Shown: positions 1 to 7,482 of the stretch, piece by piece | Layout: each line of letters starts with the position of its first letter | Position numbering within the stretch: position 1 is the first letter of the stretch | Assembly (NCBI GenBank): GCA_022486585.1 | Contig: JAKVKI010000003.1 | Coordinates: forward strand, 1-64,000 | From: Megasphaera sp. | GTDB taxonomy: Bacteria > Bacillota > Negativicutes > Veillonellales > Megasphaeraceae | Reading direction: 5' to 3' | Length of the DNA stretch: 64,000 bases | Program-made: the position numbers and the translations under genes | Notes under the pieces: generated by a model | The model's input: only the letters and a program-made list of their open reading frames with translations | The model's database searches: none | What the model was told of the DNA's origin: nothing

Positions 1-1392
1 GGGCAATTTTTTGATAGAAAGAATGGTAGCATACGACCTCGCGATTTGGCAAAGCATATTTCGGCGTTTGCTAATGCTTCAGGTGGCTTGATTGCAATCG
101 GTGTTGACGATAATGGTACAGTGAGCGGTATTACTGCTGATCAGGAAAACCATTTCAGACAGGCTCCTATCGATTTTCTTCTAACGCCGCCTCCGTATCA
201 AATTGAGGTTGTATCTGTTAACATAGATGGAAAATCGTTGAAGATTATGTTATTCCATATTTCTTCCTATGATTCCGGTATTATCAAGCTCAGGGACGGA
301 AAAGCCTATCAGCGTTATGGTGACTCTTCGCGTGAATTGAATCATGATCAGCTTTTAGCATTGGAGTATTCGCGAGGAATACGTAACTTTGAAGCCAATA
401 TTGTTCCTTATGCTACATTGAATGATTTGGATATGAAAGCTGTAAAGGACTATGCTGAAATAGTGTCGCTAGAATATGGTAACGAATTGGATTTGTTAAA
501 ATCTAGGGCATTAATTATTCCGACGGCTGATAATGAATTTAAAATTACTAACGCTGGAATCATTTTATTCGGGAAGCGGCCTACACAATTTTTGCCGAGT
601 GCAAGAGTAAGATTTCTCCGCTATGAAGGTACAACTGCAGGAGTTGGCACTGATTTTAACCTAGTGAAAGAAGTTACATTGGAGAAGCCACTAGTAAAGA
701 TTGTTGAAGAAGCGAAATCATTGATTTCCGCCCAACTGAGAGAGTTTCAGCGATTAGATAAGTCTGGGAAATTCGTAAAAATTCCGGAATATCCTGCATT
801 TGCTTGGGTAGAAGGCTTAATAAATGCCGTTACACATCGTGATTATTCTATCAGTGGCGATCATATTCGTATTATTATGTTTGATGACCGTATGGAATTT
901 TTTAGTCCCGGTTGTTTGCCCAATATTGTTACCATTGAGAATATTAAGGAAACGAGGTACTCTCGAAACCCCTTAATAGCCAGGGTATTGGCTGACTATG
1001 GGTATGTGCGGGAATTGAATGAAGGTGTTAAGCGCATGTATATAGATATGGAAAATATGTTTTTGGATCCACCGGAATTCAGTGAACCGAACAAAAGCGC
1101 TGTAAAACTCGTGTTGAAAAATAATTATGCTATGCGGTCAGTACGCAGGATGGAATCGATACAGCAAGTAGTGACCACGGATATATGGAATGAGTTGAAT
1201 TCTTTTGAACAAGAAATTGTTATATATATGACTAATATGGGGCAAAGCAGATTGCAAGCATTAGCTTTTATGACTGGAAAATCAGCTAGAACTGTTAGGG
1301 AACATATGAAAAAACTAATTGTCATGGGGATTGTTAAGGAACATGCTGCATCTCCCAATGATCCACATAAGTATTTCACAATTGGGGAGTGA
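1..1392 (+). CDS. AlbA_2 / RecG-C-like ATP-binding regulator (5' truncated)
   Basis: The reading frame is open to the first base of the window, so the start codon lies upstream and at least 463 residues are visible. The visible N-terminal part (about residues 8-40: GQFFDRK, then AFANASGG and IGVDDNG) is the end of an AlbA_2 (Schlafen-type) nucleic-acid-binding domain. Around residues 270-340 the string EGLINAVTHRDYS, the SPGCLPN turn and SRNPLIARVL are typical of the GHKL-like ATPase domain found at the C-terminus of RecG-like transcriptional regulators. The last 80 residues look like a winged helix (RTVREHMKKLIVMGIV). Such proteins often sit within BREX and type I restriction operons; placement just before pglZ fits this. 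The role is probably DNA-binding or regulatory, but that is inference. An internal TTG at 46 would give a product lacking the AlbA_2 start and is not preferred. Confidence 0.85.
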   Translation, partial: GQFFDRKNGSIRPRDLAKHISAFANASGGLIAIGVDDNGTVSGITADQENHFRQAPIDFLLTPPPYQIEVVSVNIDGKSLKIMLFHISSYDSGIIKLRDGKAYQRYGDSSRELNHDQLLALEYSRGIRNFEANIVPYATLNDLDMKAVKDYAEIVSLEYGNELDLLKSRALIIPTADNEFKITNAGIILFGKRPTQFLPSARVRFLRYEGTTAGVGTDFNLVKEVTLEKPLVKIVEEAKSLISAQLREFQRLDKSGKFVKIPEYPAFAWVEGLINAVTHRDYSISGDHIRIIMFDDRMEFFSPGCLPNIVTIENIKETRYSRNPLIARVLADYGYVRELNEGVKRMYIDMENMFLDPPEFSEPNKSAVKLVLKNNYAMRSVRRMESIQQVVTTDIWNELNSFEQEIVIYMTNMGQSRLQALAFMTGKSARTVREHMKKLIVMGIVKEHAASPNDPHKYFTIGE

Positions 1393-1394
1393 TT

Positions 1395-1507
1395 TTTCCT
1401 AGTACTTCCTAGTGCTTCCTAGTGATTTCTAGTGATTTCTAGTGCTTTCTAGTGCTCCTAGTGCTTCCTAGTACTTCCTAGTACTTCCTAGTATTTTCCT
1501 AGTAGTT
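1395..1507. repeat. Short tandem array, eleven CTAG-centred ~10-bp units
   Basis: Directly after the stop codon of the upstream gene come eleven units of consensus TTCCTAGTRC. The CTAG cores begin at 1399, 1409, 1419, 1429, 1439, 1449, 1458, 1468, 1478, 1488 and 1499, so spacing is 10 bp with one 9-bp and one 11-bp step. Unit variants are TTCCTAGTAC, TTCCTAGTGC, TTTCTAGTGA and TTTCTAGTGC. The array is non-coding because TAG recurs in all frames. The period matches one turn of B-DNA, placing every CTAG on about the same helix face. A protein-binding array or a replication-slippage product are both possible. Confidence 0.9.
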
Positions 1508-1796
1508 CTCAGACATGGTAAAACTGGGAGTAAGGAGCGTTACACACAAATTCAAATACTTGTGGATACGATGAAGGGAAGGCTGAAATACAACTGGAGC
1601 CTATCTTTTGTCTATCTTATAAAATATCTTGTGTAGACCAAAGAAATGCAGATAAATTGGGGATTCTGTCTTGTAAATATCTTTTGTTTATCTTTTGCTG
1701 CATAATATAGTGGTACCGCTTATGGATTACAGTCACCTAGATGGATCTATTATTACTGTAAAATGGGAAGTCATCAAACATTGAGGAATGATTATT
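1508..1796. promoter_or_regulatory. AT-rich leader of pglZ with direct repeats
   Basis: No gene is apparent here. Two 17-bp direct repeats, TATCTTTTGTCTATCTT at 1602-1618 and TATCTTTTGTTTATCTT at 1678-1694, differ at one base and lie 76 bp apart; a shorter relative (TATCTTGTGTAGAC) begins at about 1625. They sit 100-200 bp before pglZ and could be operator sites for the locus or part of a promoter region. A TATAAT-like string (CATAATATAG) follows the second copy at about 1701. The function is inference from position only. Confidence 0.45.
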
Positions 1797-4316
1797 ATGA
1801 TAGAGATGGATTTAAAACAAATTACGGACAGATTGAATACAGTATTTACCGGCGAGGCTCGCAAGCTTGTGTTTTGGTATGATGATAAGGCGGAGTTTGT
1901 TGAGGATATTGATAGTTTGAAATTAGAAAATGCCAAGGTATTGAAAATGGAAGAGAATACTCAATTTCAAACGAAGTATTTCTTGGAACGGCAGGATAAG
2001 GTGGGAAATTACCTTGTTTATGCACCGTTTCCCAAACCAGATGTGCGAATGAATCATTTAGAGGATATGTTGCTCTATTCTATATCATTTCATGCAGATT
2101 TGGCGTCGCTTATTGTGGCCGATTTGCATATTAAAGAGCGGTATAAACCGTTGATTGAAAAATACATCAAGTTTTTTAAGAATAAGGAACGGATGCAGCG
2201 TTTTTATGATTTGGAAATTGAGACATACAATGATGAGACTATTGTTGTTGGCCTGATGAGTGCTTTATGCCGGACACGAACCTGTTCTTTCGATGAAGTG
2301 TTGCGTGTGCTTTTGACGGAAGGAAATTTACAGGATAATCCGTATGTGGAAGAATTCAAGAAGTACGAGTTGATTGCGGAATTTTGGAAATTCTGCGAAC
2401 AGCAATTTGGTTATACTGACGACAAGCCGACCTTAGAAAAGTTGATTGTTACCATGTTTGTGACATATGCGGGAAAATATATTCAAGGCGAGTTGCCAAG
2501 GAGTTGGCAATCTTTTGTTTCTTATAAGTCCGGTAACAGCATCGCATTTCTGGACAGCTTAATGAATAATTACCATTATCGAGACCGCTATGATGTGTTA
2601 TCGGAACGGGTGGCCGTGGGCTTACACGCAACGGAGACTTTTGATGAGTACGCGCCGGAAGCTTTGCTGGAATGTGATTCCTTTAAAGAAATCGACCGAC
2701 GTATTTTGGCTTGGCTGATAAAACGCCTTTTGGCTGAAGACACAGGTGCGACATTATCAGGGGATTCCATACAGGAAATCTGTGCAAGGCGCCAGAAAAT
2801 GCATTTTGGTCCAATTTTTGCCCAGCAATATGAGCTGTTGGACAGTGCGTATACATTGATTATGGCAGCCCATTATACTTGCCCGAATGATTTTGCAGCT
2901 ATTATCAAGCAGTATACCGAACGGGACTATCGGTTGGACCAGACGTATCGCCATTTTTATTATTGTTATGATGCATTGGCGTCAAGCACTGCCTATGAAC
3001 CTTTGCGGGACTTGGTGGAAAATATATATACTCATGAGTATTTGGAAAAACAGATGCCGCAATGGAATGCCGGGTTGCTTATGAGCGATGTAGCGGCAAT
3101 GCTGCCTTTGCAGCGGAATTTCTATAGCCATTATGTACAGCCCGTTAAGGAACGGGTTGTGGTCATTATTTCTGATGCCATGCGGTATGAAGTAGGGCAG
3201 GAATTGTTTAAGACATTGCAGGATGACCCCAAATGCACAGCAAAAATTGAGACGATGCTTAGTACCGTGCCATCTTATACACAATTAGGTATGGCGGCCT
3301 TGCTGCCACATCGAACGCTGGCTTTGACTAAGGAAGGCAAAGAATTGGCCGATGATGTGTATTGTAATGACTTGTCTTCGCGGCAAAAGGTATTGCAGAC
3401 TTATGAACCGGCGAGTTGCTGCGTTCGCTTTGATGACATTAAGAATATGAAAAAAGTATCTTTGCGCGAAGTGTTCACAGGAAAGCAGGTCGTCTATGTC
3501 TATCACGATCAAATTGATGTACGCGGTGAGCATGTTGAAGACGAGGTGTTTGTAGCTTGCCGTGAAGCCGTGATGGAAATCGCTTCCTTCATTCGTCGGG
3601 TAGCGGCTAATGCCAATACACTTCGTTTTATCGTTACGGCAGATCATGGCTTTATTTATAAGCGCAAACCTGTTTCGGAAAGTGGCAAAATTGGTGGTGT
3701 CGCCGATAAGAATAGCATCGTGAAGCGGCGCTATGTAGTCGCTGAGATGCCTGTGCAGGACGATGGTATTTGTCATATCAGGTTAGGCCGTGTTTTGGGA
3801 AATGATGATCAGCGCATTGTTTCATTTCCTTGTAGTACCAGCGTCTTTAAGACGCCGGGGAGTAGTGGTCAGAACTATGTTCATGGAGGCTCGTCGCCAC
3901 AGGAAATGCTCGTACCGGTCCTTAATATTAAGATGGAAAAAGGGCATATGGAAACGAAGATGGTCCAGATTCAGTTGGTTAGTCTTGTACAGAAAATAAC
4001 GAATCTGATTACTACGTTGGAATTTCTTCAATCTGATCCGATTAGTGATGTTGTCAAGGAGACGAAATTCCACCTGTATTTTGTTTCGGAAGATAATGAA
4101 AAGATTTCCAATGAAAATATCTATATTGCGGATAAGCGTGATGCGGATACAAAAAATCGCATCTTCCGCATGAAATTCACATTCAAAAATAAGAAGTATG
4201 ATAAGGATAAGCCGTATTATTTAGTCGCGTATGACGAAAATAATGGATTGGAAGTAATGCGTCATGAAGTTGTCATGGATTTGGCCTTTGCTGATGATTT
4301 CGGCTTTGATTTATAA
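1797..4316 (+). CDS. pglZ: PglZ, BREX type 1 phosphatase-fold protein
   Basis: This 839-residue protein is the PglZ component of a BREX phage-exclusion system. The alkaline-phosphatase-superfamily core is recognisable from ISDAMRYEVG at about residues 457-468 and from the metal-binding-type string TADHGFIYKR at about 613-623; the preceding 450 residues are the family's helical N-terminal part. PglZ is needed for BREX restriction and for host methylation together with PglX and BrxB/BrxC; its exact reaction is not settled in the literature known to me. The start at 1797 is chosen because GAGG at 1783-1786 lies 10 bases before it, whereas ATG 1788 almost touches that site. brxL follows after 23 bp, so the two are co-transcribed. 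Confidence 0.93.
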   Translation: MIEMDLKQITDRLNTVFTGEARKLVFWYDDKAEFVEDIDSLKLENAKVLKMEENTQFQTKYFLERQDKVGNYLVYAPFPKPDVRMNHLEDMLLYSISFHADLASLIVADLHIKERYKPLIEKYIKFFKNKERMQRFYDLEIETYNDETIVVGLMSALCRTRTCSFDEVLRVLLTEGNLQDNPYVEEFKKYELIAEFWKFCEQQFGYTDDKPTLEKLIVTMFVTYAGKYIQGELPRSWQSFVSYKSGNSIAFLDSLMNNYHYRDRYDVLSERVAVGLHATETFDEYAPEALLECDSFKEIDRRILAWLIKRLLAEDTGATLSGDSIQEICARRQKMHFGPIFAQQYELLDSAYTLIMAAHYTCPNDFAAIIKQYTERDYRLDQTYRHFYYCYDALASSTAYEPLRDLVENIYTHEYLEKQMPQWNAGLLMSDVAAMLPLQRNFYSHYVQPVKERVVVIISDAMRYEVGQELFKTLQDDPKCTAKIETMLSTVPSYTQLGMAALLPHRTLALTKEGKELADDVYCNDLSSRQKVLQTYEPASCCVRFDDIKNMKKVSLREVFTGKQVVYVYHDQIDVRGEHVEDEVFVACREAVMEIASFIRRVAANANTLRFIVTADHGFIYKRKPVSESGKIGGVADKNSIVKRRYVVAEMPVQDDGICHIRLGRVLGNDDQRIVSFPCSTSVFKTPGSSGQNYVHGGSSPQEMLVPVLNIKMEKGHMETKMVQIQLVSLVQKITNLITTLEFLQSDPISDVVKETKFHLYFVSEDNEKISNENIYIADKRDADTKNRIFRMKFTFKNKKYDKDKPYYLVAYDENNGLEVMRHEVVMDLAFADDFGFDL

Positions 4317-4339
4317 TAAATATGATGGGAGTGTATACG

Positions 4340-6397
4340 ATGATTGATGCAGCCCAAGATGATTTGGAACTGATGCACCAAAAGCTACGGGATCATTTTG
4401 CGGGAAAAATTGTCCGCAAAGATTTGACGAAAAAGATAAAAGAAGGAGCCAATGTCCCTGTTTATGTACTCGAATATTTGTTGGGGATGTATTGTTCTTC
4501 TCAAGATGAGAGCGAAATCGAAGAAGGCGTGGAAAACGTCAAGAAAATTCTTGCTGATAATTTTGTGCGGCCTGATGAAGCTCAAAAGATCTTGTCTGTG
4601 TTGCGTCAACGTGGTAGTTTTACGGTCATCGATAAACTTACAGTAAGCCTAAATATTAAAGAAGATAGATATGAAGCAGAATTTTCTAATTTAGGATTGA
4701 AAGCGATTCCTATTGGCGAAGAATATCCGACGCAGTATGATCGTCTTCTTTGCGGGGGCATTTGGTGCATTGTCCAATTGACGTATGAATATGTTGAGGA
4801 AGAAAAGAAAAATGGAACTCCTATTATGGTTCGCAAGTTGAATCCGATTCAGATGCCGCATGTCGATATTGATGAGTTAAAGGAAGGGCGGAAAGCCTTT
4901 ACGAAGGATGAATGGATCGATTTGATGCTTCGTTCTACCGGGATGGAACCTACTACGCTGGAATATCGTGTTAAATGGTTGTTGTTGGCGCGTATGCTGC
5001 CATTAGTAGAAAATAATTTCAATCTTTGTGAGTTAGGTCCTAGAAGCACGGGTAAATCCCATTTATATAAAGAAATTTCCCCTAATTCCATCCTTGTGTC
5101 TGGTGGTCAGACTACGGTTGCTAATTTATTCTATAACATGGGACGAAAAACTGTAGGACTAGTAGGACTATGGGATTGTGTGGCTTTTGATGAAGTTGCT
5201 GGTATTCATTTCAAGGATAATGATGGCATCCAAATCATGAAAGACTACATGGCGTCCGGGTCATTTGCCAGAGGTAAGGAAGAAAAAGCAGCCTCAGCTT
5301 CCATGGTGTTTGTAGGTAATATTAATCAGAGTGTGGATGTGCTGCTGAAAACGTCCAGTTTATTTGATCCATTTCCACCAGAAATGGGGACCGACACAGC
5401 ATTTTTGGATCGTATCCATTGCTATATTCCTGGTTGGGAAATACCAAAATTCCGGCCAGAACATTTTACGAATGATTTTGGCTTTATTACAGATTATTTG
5501 TCTGAATTCATGCGTGAACTCCGGAAGGAACAATATGGTGATGCTCTGGATAAATATTACCATTTGGGTAAAAACCTGAATCAGCGTGATACAATAGCTG
5601 TTCGTAAGATGGTCGGCGGTTTCATCAAATTAGTTTATCCTGATGGAAATTATACGCAGGAGAATTTGGAAGAAATTTTGAAATTGTCGCTGGAAATGCG
5701 CCGCCGTGTCAAAGAACAGTTGAAAAAATTGGGTGGAATGGAATTTTACGATGTCAATTTCTCATACATTGATAATGAATCTTTCGAAGAAAAATATGTA
5801 TCCGTACCTGAACAAGGCGGTGGCAAGCTTATTCCTGAAGGTATGTGCAATCCGGGACAGGTATATACGGTATCTCATGGGAAGTCGGGTATGATTGGTG
5901 CTTTTCGATTAGAATCTCAAATGTTGCCAGGAAGTGGGAAATTAGAAAGAACAGGGTTAGGATCTGATCGAGAATCACGCGAAGCTTCTAATACAGCTTT
6001 TAATTTTCTCAAAGCTAATGGAAAAAGTATTAGCAGCTCTATTAGTACGACGATGAAAGATTACATCATTAATTATCAAGATTTACAAGGAATCGGCATG
6101 ACGAATAAGCTAGCATTACCAACGCTGATTGCTATTTGTTCTATTGCCCTAGGTAAGCCAACTGTCAGCAGTTTGGCTGTATTAGGAGAAATCAGTATTA
6201 GTGGAACGATGATGAAAGTGGAGGAACTGGCTAATACGTTACAAGTATGCTTAGATAGTGGAGCGAAAAAAGTATTGTTGCCGATAACTTCGACAGTCGA
6301 TTTAGGCTCAGTGCCAGCAGAATTAATTGGAAACTTTAATTTGATTTTCTACAGTAGTGCAGAAGATGCTGTGTTTAAGGCATTGGGAGTTGAATAA
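4340..6397 (+). CDS. brxL: BrxL, Lon-like AAA+ protein of BREX type 1
   Basis: This 685-residue protein matches BrxL, the AAA+ effector of BREX type 1. The N-terminal DNA-binding part begins at once (HFAGKIVRKDLTKKIK, then VPVYVLEYLLGMYC). Walker A reads GPRSTGKSH at about residue 233, Walker B AFDEVAG at about 281, and a sensor-like VFVGNIN at about 323. The C-terminal 120 residues have a Lon-protease-like fold signature (LGEISISGTMMKVEEL, AKKVLLP), but the Lon GPSAG nucleophile motif is not seen in its expected place, which reads GMTNKLALP. The start at 4340 has GGGAG 8 bases upstream; the in-frame ATGs at 4322 and 4325 precede that site. It is the last intact gene of the defence locus. Confidence 0.93.
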   Translation: MIDAAQDDLELMHQKLRDHFAGKIVRKDLTKKIKEGANVPVYVLEYLLGMYCSSQDESEIEEGVENVKKILADNFVRPDEAQKILSVLRQRGSFTVIDKLTVSLNIKEDRYEAEFSNLGLKAIPIGEEYPTQYDRLLCGGIWCIVQLTYEYVEEEKKNGTPIMVRKLNPIQMPHVDIDELKEGRKAFTKDEWIDLMLRSTGMEPTTLEYRVKWLLLARMLPLVENNFNLCELGPRSTGKSHLYKEISPNSILVSGGQTTVANLFYNMGRKTVGLVGLWDCVAFDEVAGIHFKDNDGIQIMKDYMASGSFARGKEEKAASASMVFVGNINQSVDVLLKTSSLFDPFPPEMGTDTAFLDRIHCYIPGWEIPKFRPEHFTNDFGFITDYLSEFMRELRKEQYGDALDKYYHLGKNLNQRDTIAVRKMVGGFIKLVYPDGNYTQENLEEILKLSLEMRRRVKEQLKKLGGMEFYDVNFSYIDNESFEEKYVSVPEQGGGKLIPEGMCNPGQVYTVSHGKSGMIGAFRLESQMLPGSGKLERTGLGSDRESREASNTAFNFLKANGKSISSSISTTMKDYIINYQDLQGIGMTNKLALPTLIAICSIALGKPTVSSLAVLGEISISGTMMKVEELANTLQVCLDSGAKKVLLPITSTVDLGSVPAELIGNFNLIFYSSAEDAVFKALGVE

Positions 6398-6447
6398 TAC
6401 TAACCAGACAGATGAATGATAAGAAATCTTAACATAAGGAGAAGGTT

Positions 6448-6823
6448 ATGAGAACTAAGCGTTGGGTTGATTTCTAAAAGGGGCATCTAGTGTTATTTTT
6501 ATTGGACGAAGAAAGAAAAATTCTAAAAGGCATAGAGGTAAAAGAAACGAAAAAAAGTAATTTTAACGCCAAAGAAATCAAACAGTACCCCCCTAAAAAA
6601 AAATGGATAAACACGGTGTAGTAGAGATTAAAGATGAAATTATTATTTCAAGAATGGATAGACAGGGAGATATAGTACCAACGGAAAAAAATATGTTATG
6701 CAGGAAAAGGGAAATACGTATGGCCATAAAAAATTAACTCCTGTGGCTGCTATATGTATTGGAAAAAAGCTTGGCGAAAAAATCACTATTGATGGTAATA
6801 CTTGGATAATTAAAAAATCATAA
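6448..6823 (+). pseudogene. Decayed small gene(s) downstream of brxL
   Basis: A strong ribosome-binding site (AAGGAG, 6436-6441) precedes ATG 6448, but the frame stops after nine codons (MRTKRWVDF). Protein-like sequence continues in shifted frames: an acidic/lysine-rich stretch at about 6490-6605, then MDKHGVVEIKDEIIISRMD from 6604, and finally YGHKKLTPVAAICIGKKLG ending in WIIKKS with TAA at 6821-6823. Adding one base in each of three homopolymers (TTT near 6472, the A tract ending near 6603, the A tract near 6689) connects the pieces. Either this is a pseudogene accumulating single-base losses or the homopolymers carry sequencing errors. I do not recognise the family. Confidence 0.35.
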
Positions 6824-7066
6824 AGCAGATAGTTACTTAATTGAAGCAACAGACAGATAAATAGGTATCCCACAGTAAGGATGGCTGGGTCTATTGTGTG
6901 AACCTCCGTATGCTGTTGAATAGATGACATCATACGGAGACAATTACCCCATTGTGTTGGGCGTTTAGATGACGTTGGTGTTTTTTATCCGCATAATTTG
7001 TAATGAAATCGTTTATGATGCAAGAGAAGAAGAATATGGGTAGCAAATCAATCGTATCCATACATA
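6824..7066. other. Gene-free spacer with an inverted repeat
   Basis: No open frame with translation signals is visible. A perfect 9-bp inverted repeat, CTCCGTATG at 6904-6912 and CATACGGAG at 6931-6939, encloses 18 bases. It could fold in RNA but has no U-tract. Together with the decayed frame on its left, this stretch looks like the worn end of an inserted segment that abuts the tRNA-Lys gene. Confidence 0.4.
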
Positions 7067-7101
7067 TAAAAAAATAACCATGCGGCATAAACCGCATGGT
7101 T
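7067..7101 (-). terminator. Terminator of tRNA-Lys
   Basis: On the minus strand the arms AACCATGCGG and CCGCATGGTT (10 bp, plus-strand positions 7076-7085 and 7092-7101) enclose 6 bases and are followed by ATTTTTTT. It lies just past the 3' end of the tRNA gene. Confidence 0.85.
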
Positions 7102-7114
7102 ATCAGTGCTTTTA

Positions 7115-7190
7115 TGGTGGACCATCAGGGGTTCGAACCCTGGACACCCTGATTAAGAGTCAGGTGCTCTACCAGCTGAGCTAATGGTCC
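7115..7190 (-). tRNA. tRNA-Lys (anticodon CTT)
   Basis: Read on the minus strand, the acceptor GGACCAT pairs with ATGGTCC. The D arm is GCTC AGCTGGTAGA GAGC, the anticodon arm CCTGA-CTCTTAA-TCAGG gives CTT, and the T arm carries GTTCGAACC. The discriminator is A and CCA is encoded, for 76 nt. The gene has its own promoter and terminator. Its 3' end points toward the BREX block, the orientation expected if a mobile segment had integrated at the tRNA 3' end. Confidence 0.96.
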
Positions 7191-7221
7191 ATATAGTGTA
7201 TTTTTCTTGAGCACATTGTCT

Positions 7222-7250
7222 ATAATACACTATTTTAAAAAAAAATGCAA
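7222..7250 (-). promoter_or_regulatory. Promoter of tRNA-Lys
   Basis: On the minus strand TTGCAT (plus 7245-7250), a 17-bp spacer and TATTAT (plus 7222-7227) form a good sigma-70-type promoter about 32 bp before the mature tRNA 5' end. Confidence 0.75.
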
Positions 7251-7324
7251 GTCATTTTTTCAGGTAAATTTAATGTTATACTGACCGTCCATGGACCTAG
7301 TGCTGGTGGTCTTTATCTCCCGTA

Positions 7325-7447
7325 TTATTGAAATAGTTTGATAATGATAGTAAAGAAGATAAGGACAAGTGCGATGCGCAGGGAATAGAATATGATGCGA
7401 TGATGTTTGAACCAGGCGTATATTTCATTATAATCGTCAGGTAGCAT
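7325..7447 (-). CDS. Small single-span membrane protein (40 aa)
   Basis: A 40-codon frame starts at ATG 7447 with an ideal ribosome-binding site: TAGGAGG ends 8 bases before the start. The product begins MLPDDYNEIYAWFKHHR, then has one hydrophobic segment of about 19 residues (about 18-36, IIFYSLRIALVLIFFTII) and a short cytoplasm-like tail KLFQ. The charge pattern suggests one transmembrane helix. I do not recognise a family. It lies between tRNA-Lys and the PHP-domain phosphatase, only 35 bp downstream of the latter and on the same strand, so it may be co-transcribed with it. Confidence 0.65.
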   Translation of the reverse strand: MLPDDYNEIYAWFKHHRIIFYSLRIALVLIFFTIIIKLFQ

Positions 7448-7482
7448 GAGAAAAGCCTCCTAAAGCAATACTAGAAAATATA

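Noticed and set aside
46-1392. Taking TTG 46 as the start of the first gene
   Set aside because: The frame is open to base 1 and the upstream codons (GQFFDRKNG, then RPRDLAKH) continue the AlbA_2 domain, so the gene is truncated by the window, not started at 46.
1395-1507. CRISPR array for the CTAG repeats
   Set aside because: Units are about 10 bp with no spacers, far from the 23-47 bp repeats plus unique spacers of CRISPR.
3285-3776. Antisense frame of 163 codons under pglZ
   Set aside because: Fully overlaps the conserved phosphatase-fold core of pglZ and lacks start signals.
6643-6933. Minus-strand hydrophobic frame of 96 codons downstream of brxL
   Set aside because: It lies opposite the decayed plus-strand frame, has no ribosome-binding site, and its hydrophobicity follows from the Lys/Ile-rich sense strand.
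6904-6939. Group II intron or transposon end for the CTCCGTATG inverted repeat
   Set aside because: Only one 9-bp repeat with an 18-base interior, no domain V-like hairpin, no transposase remnant and no target duplication was found.
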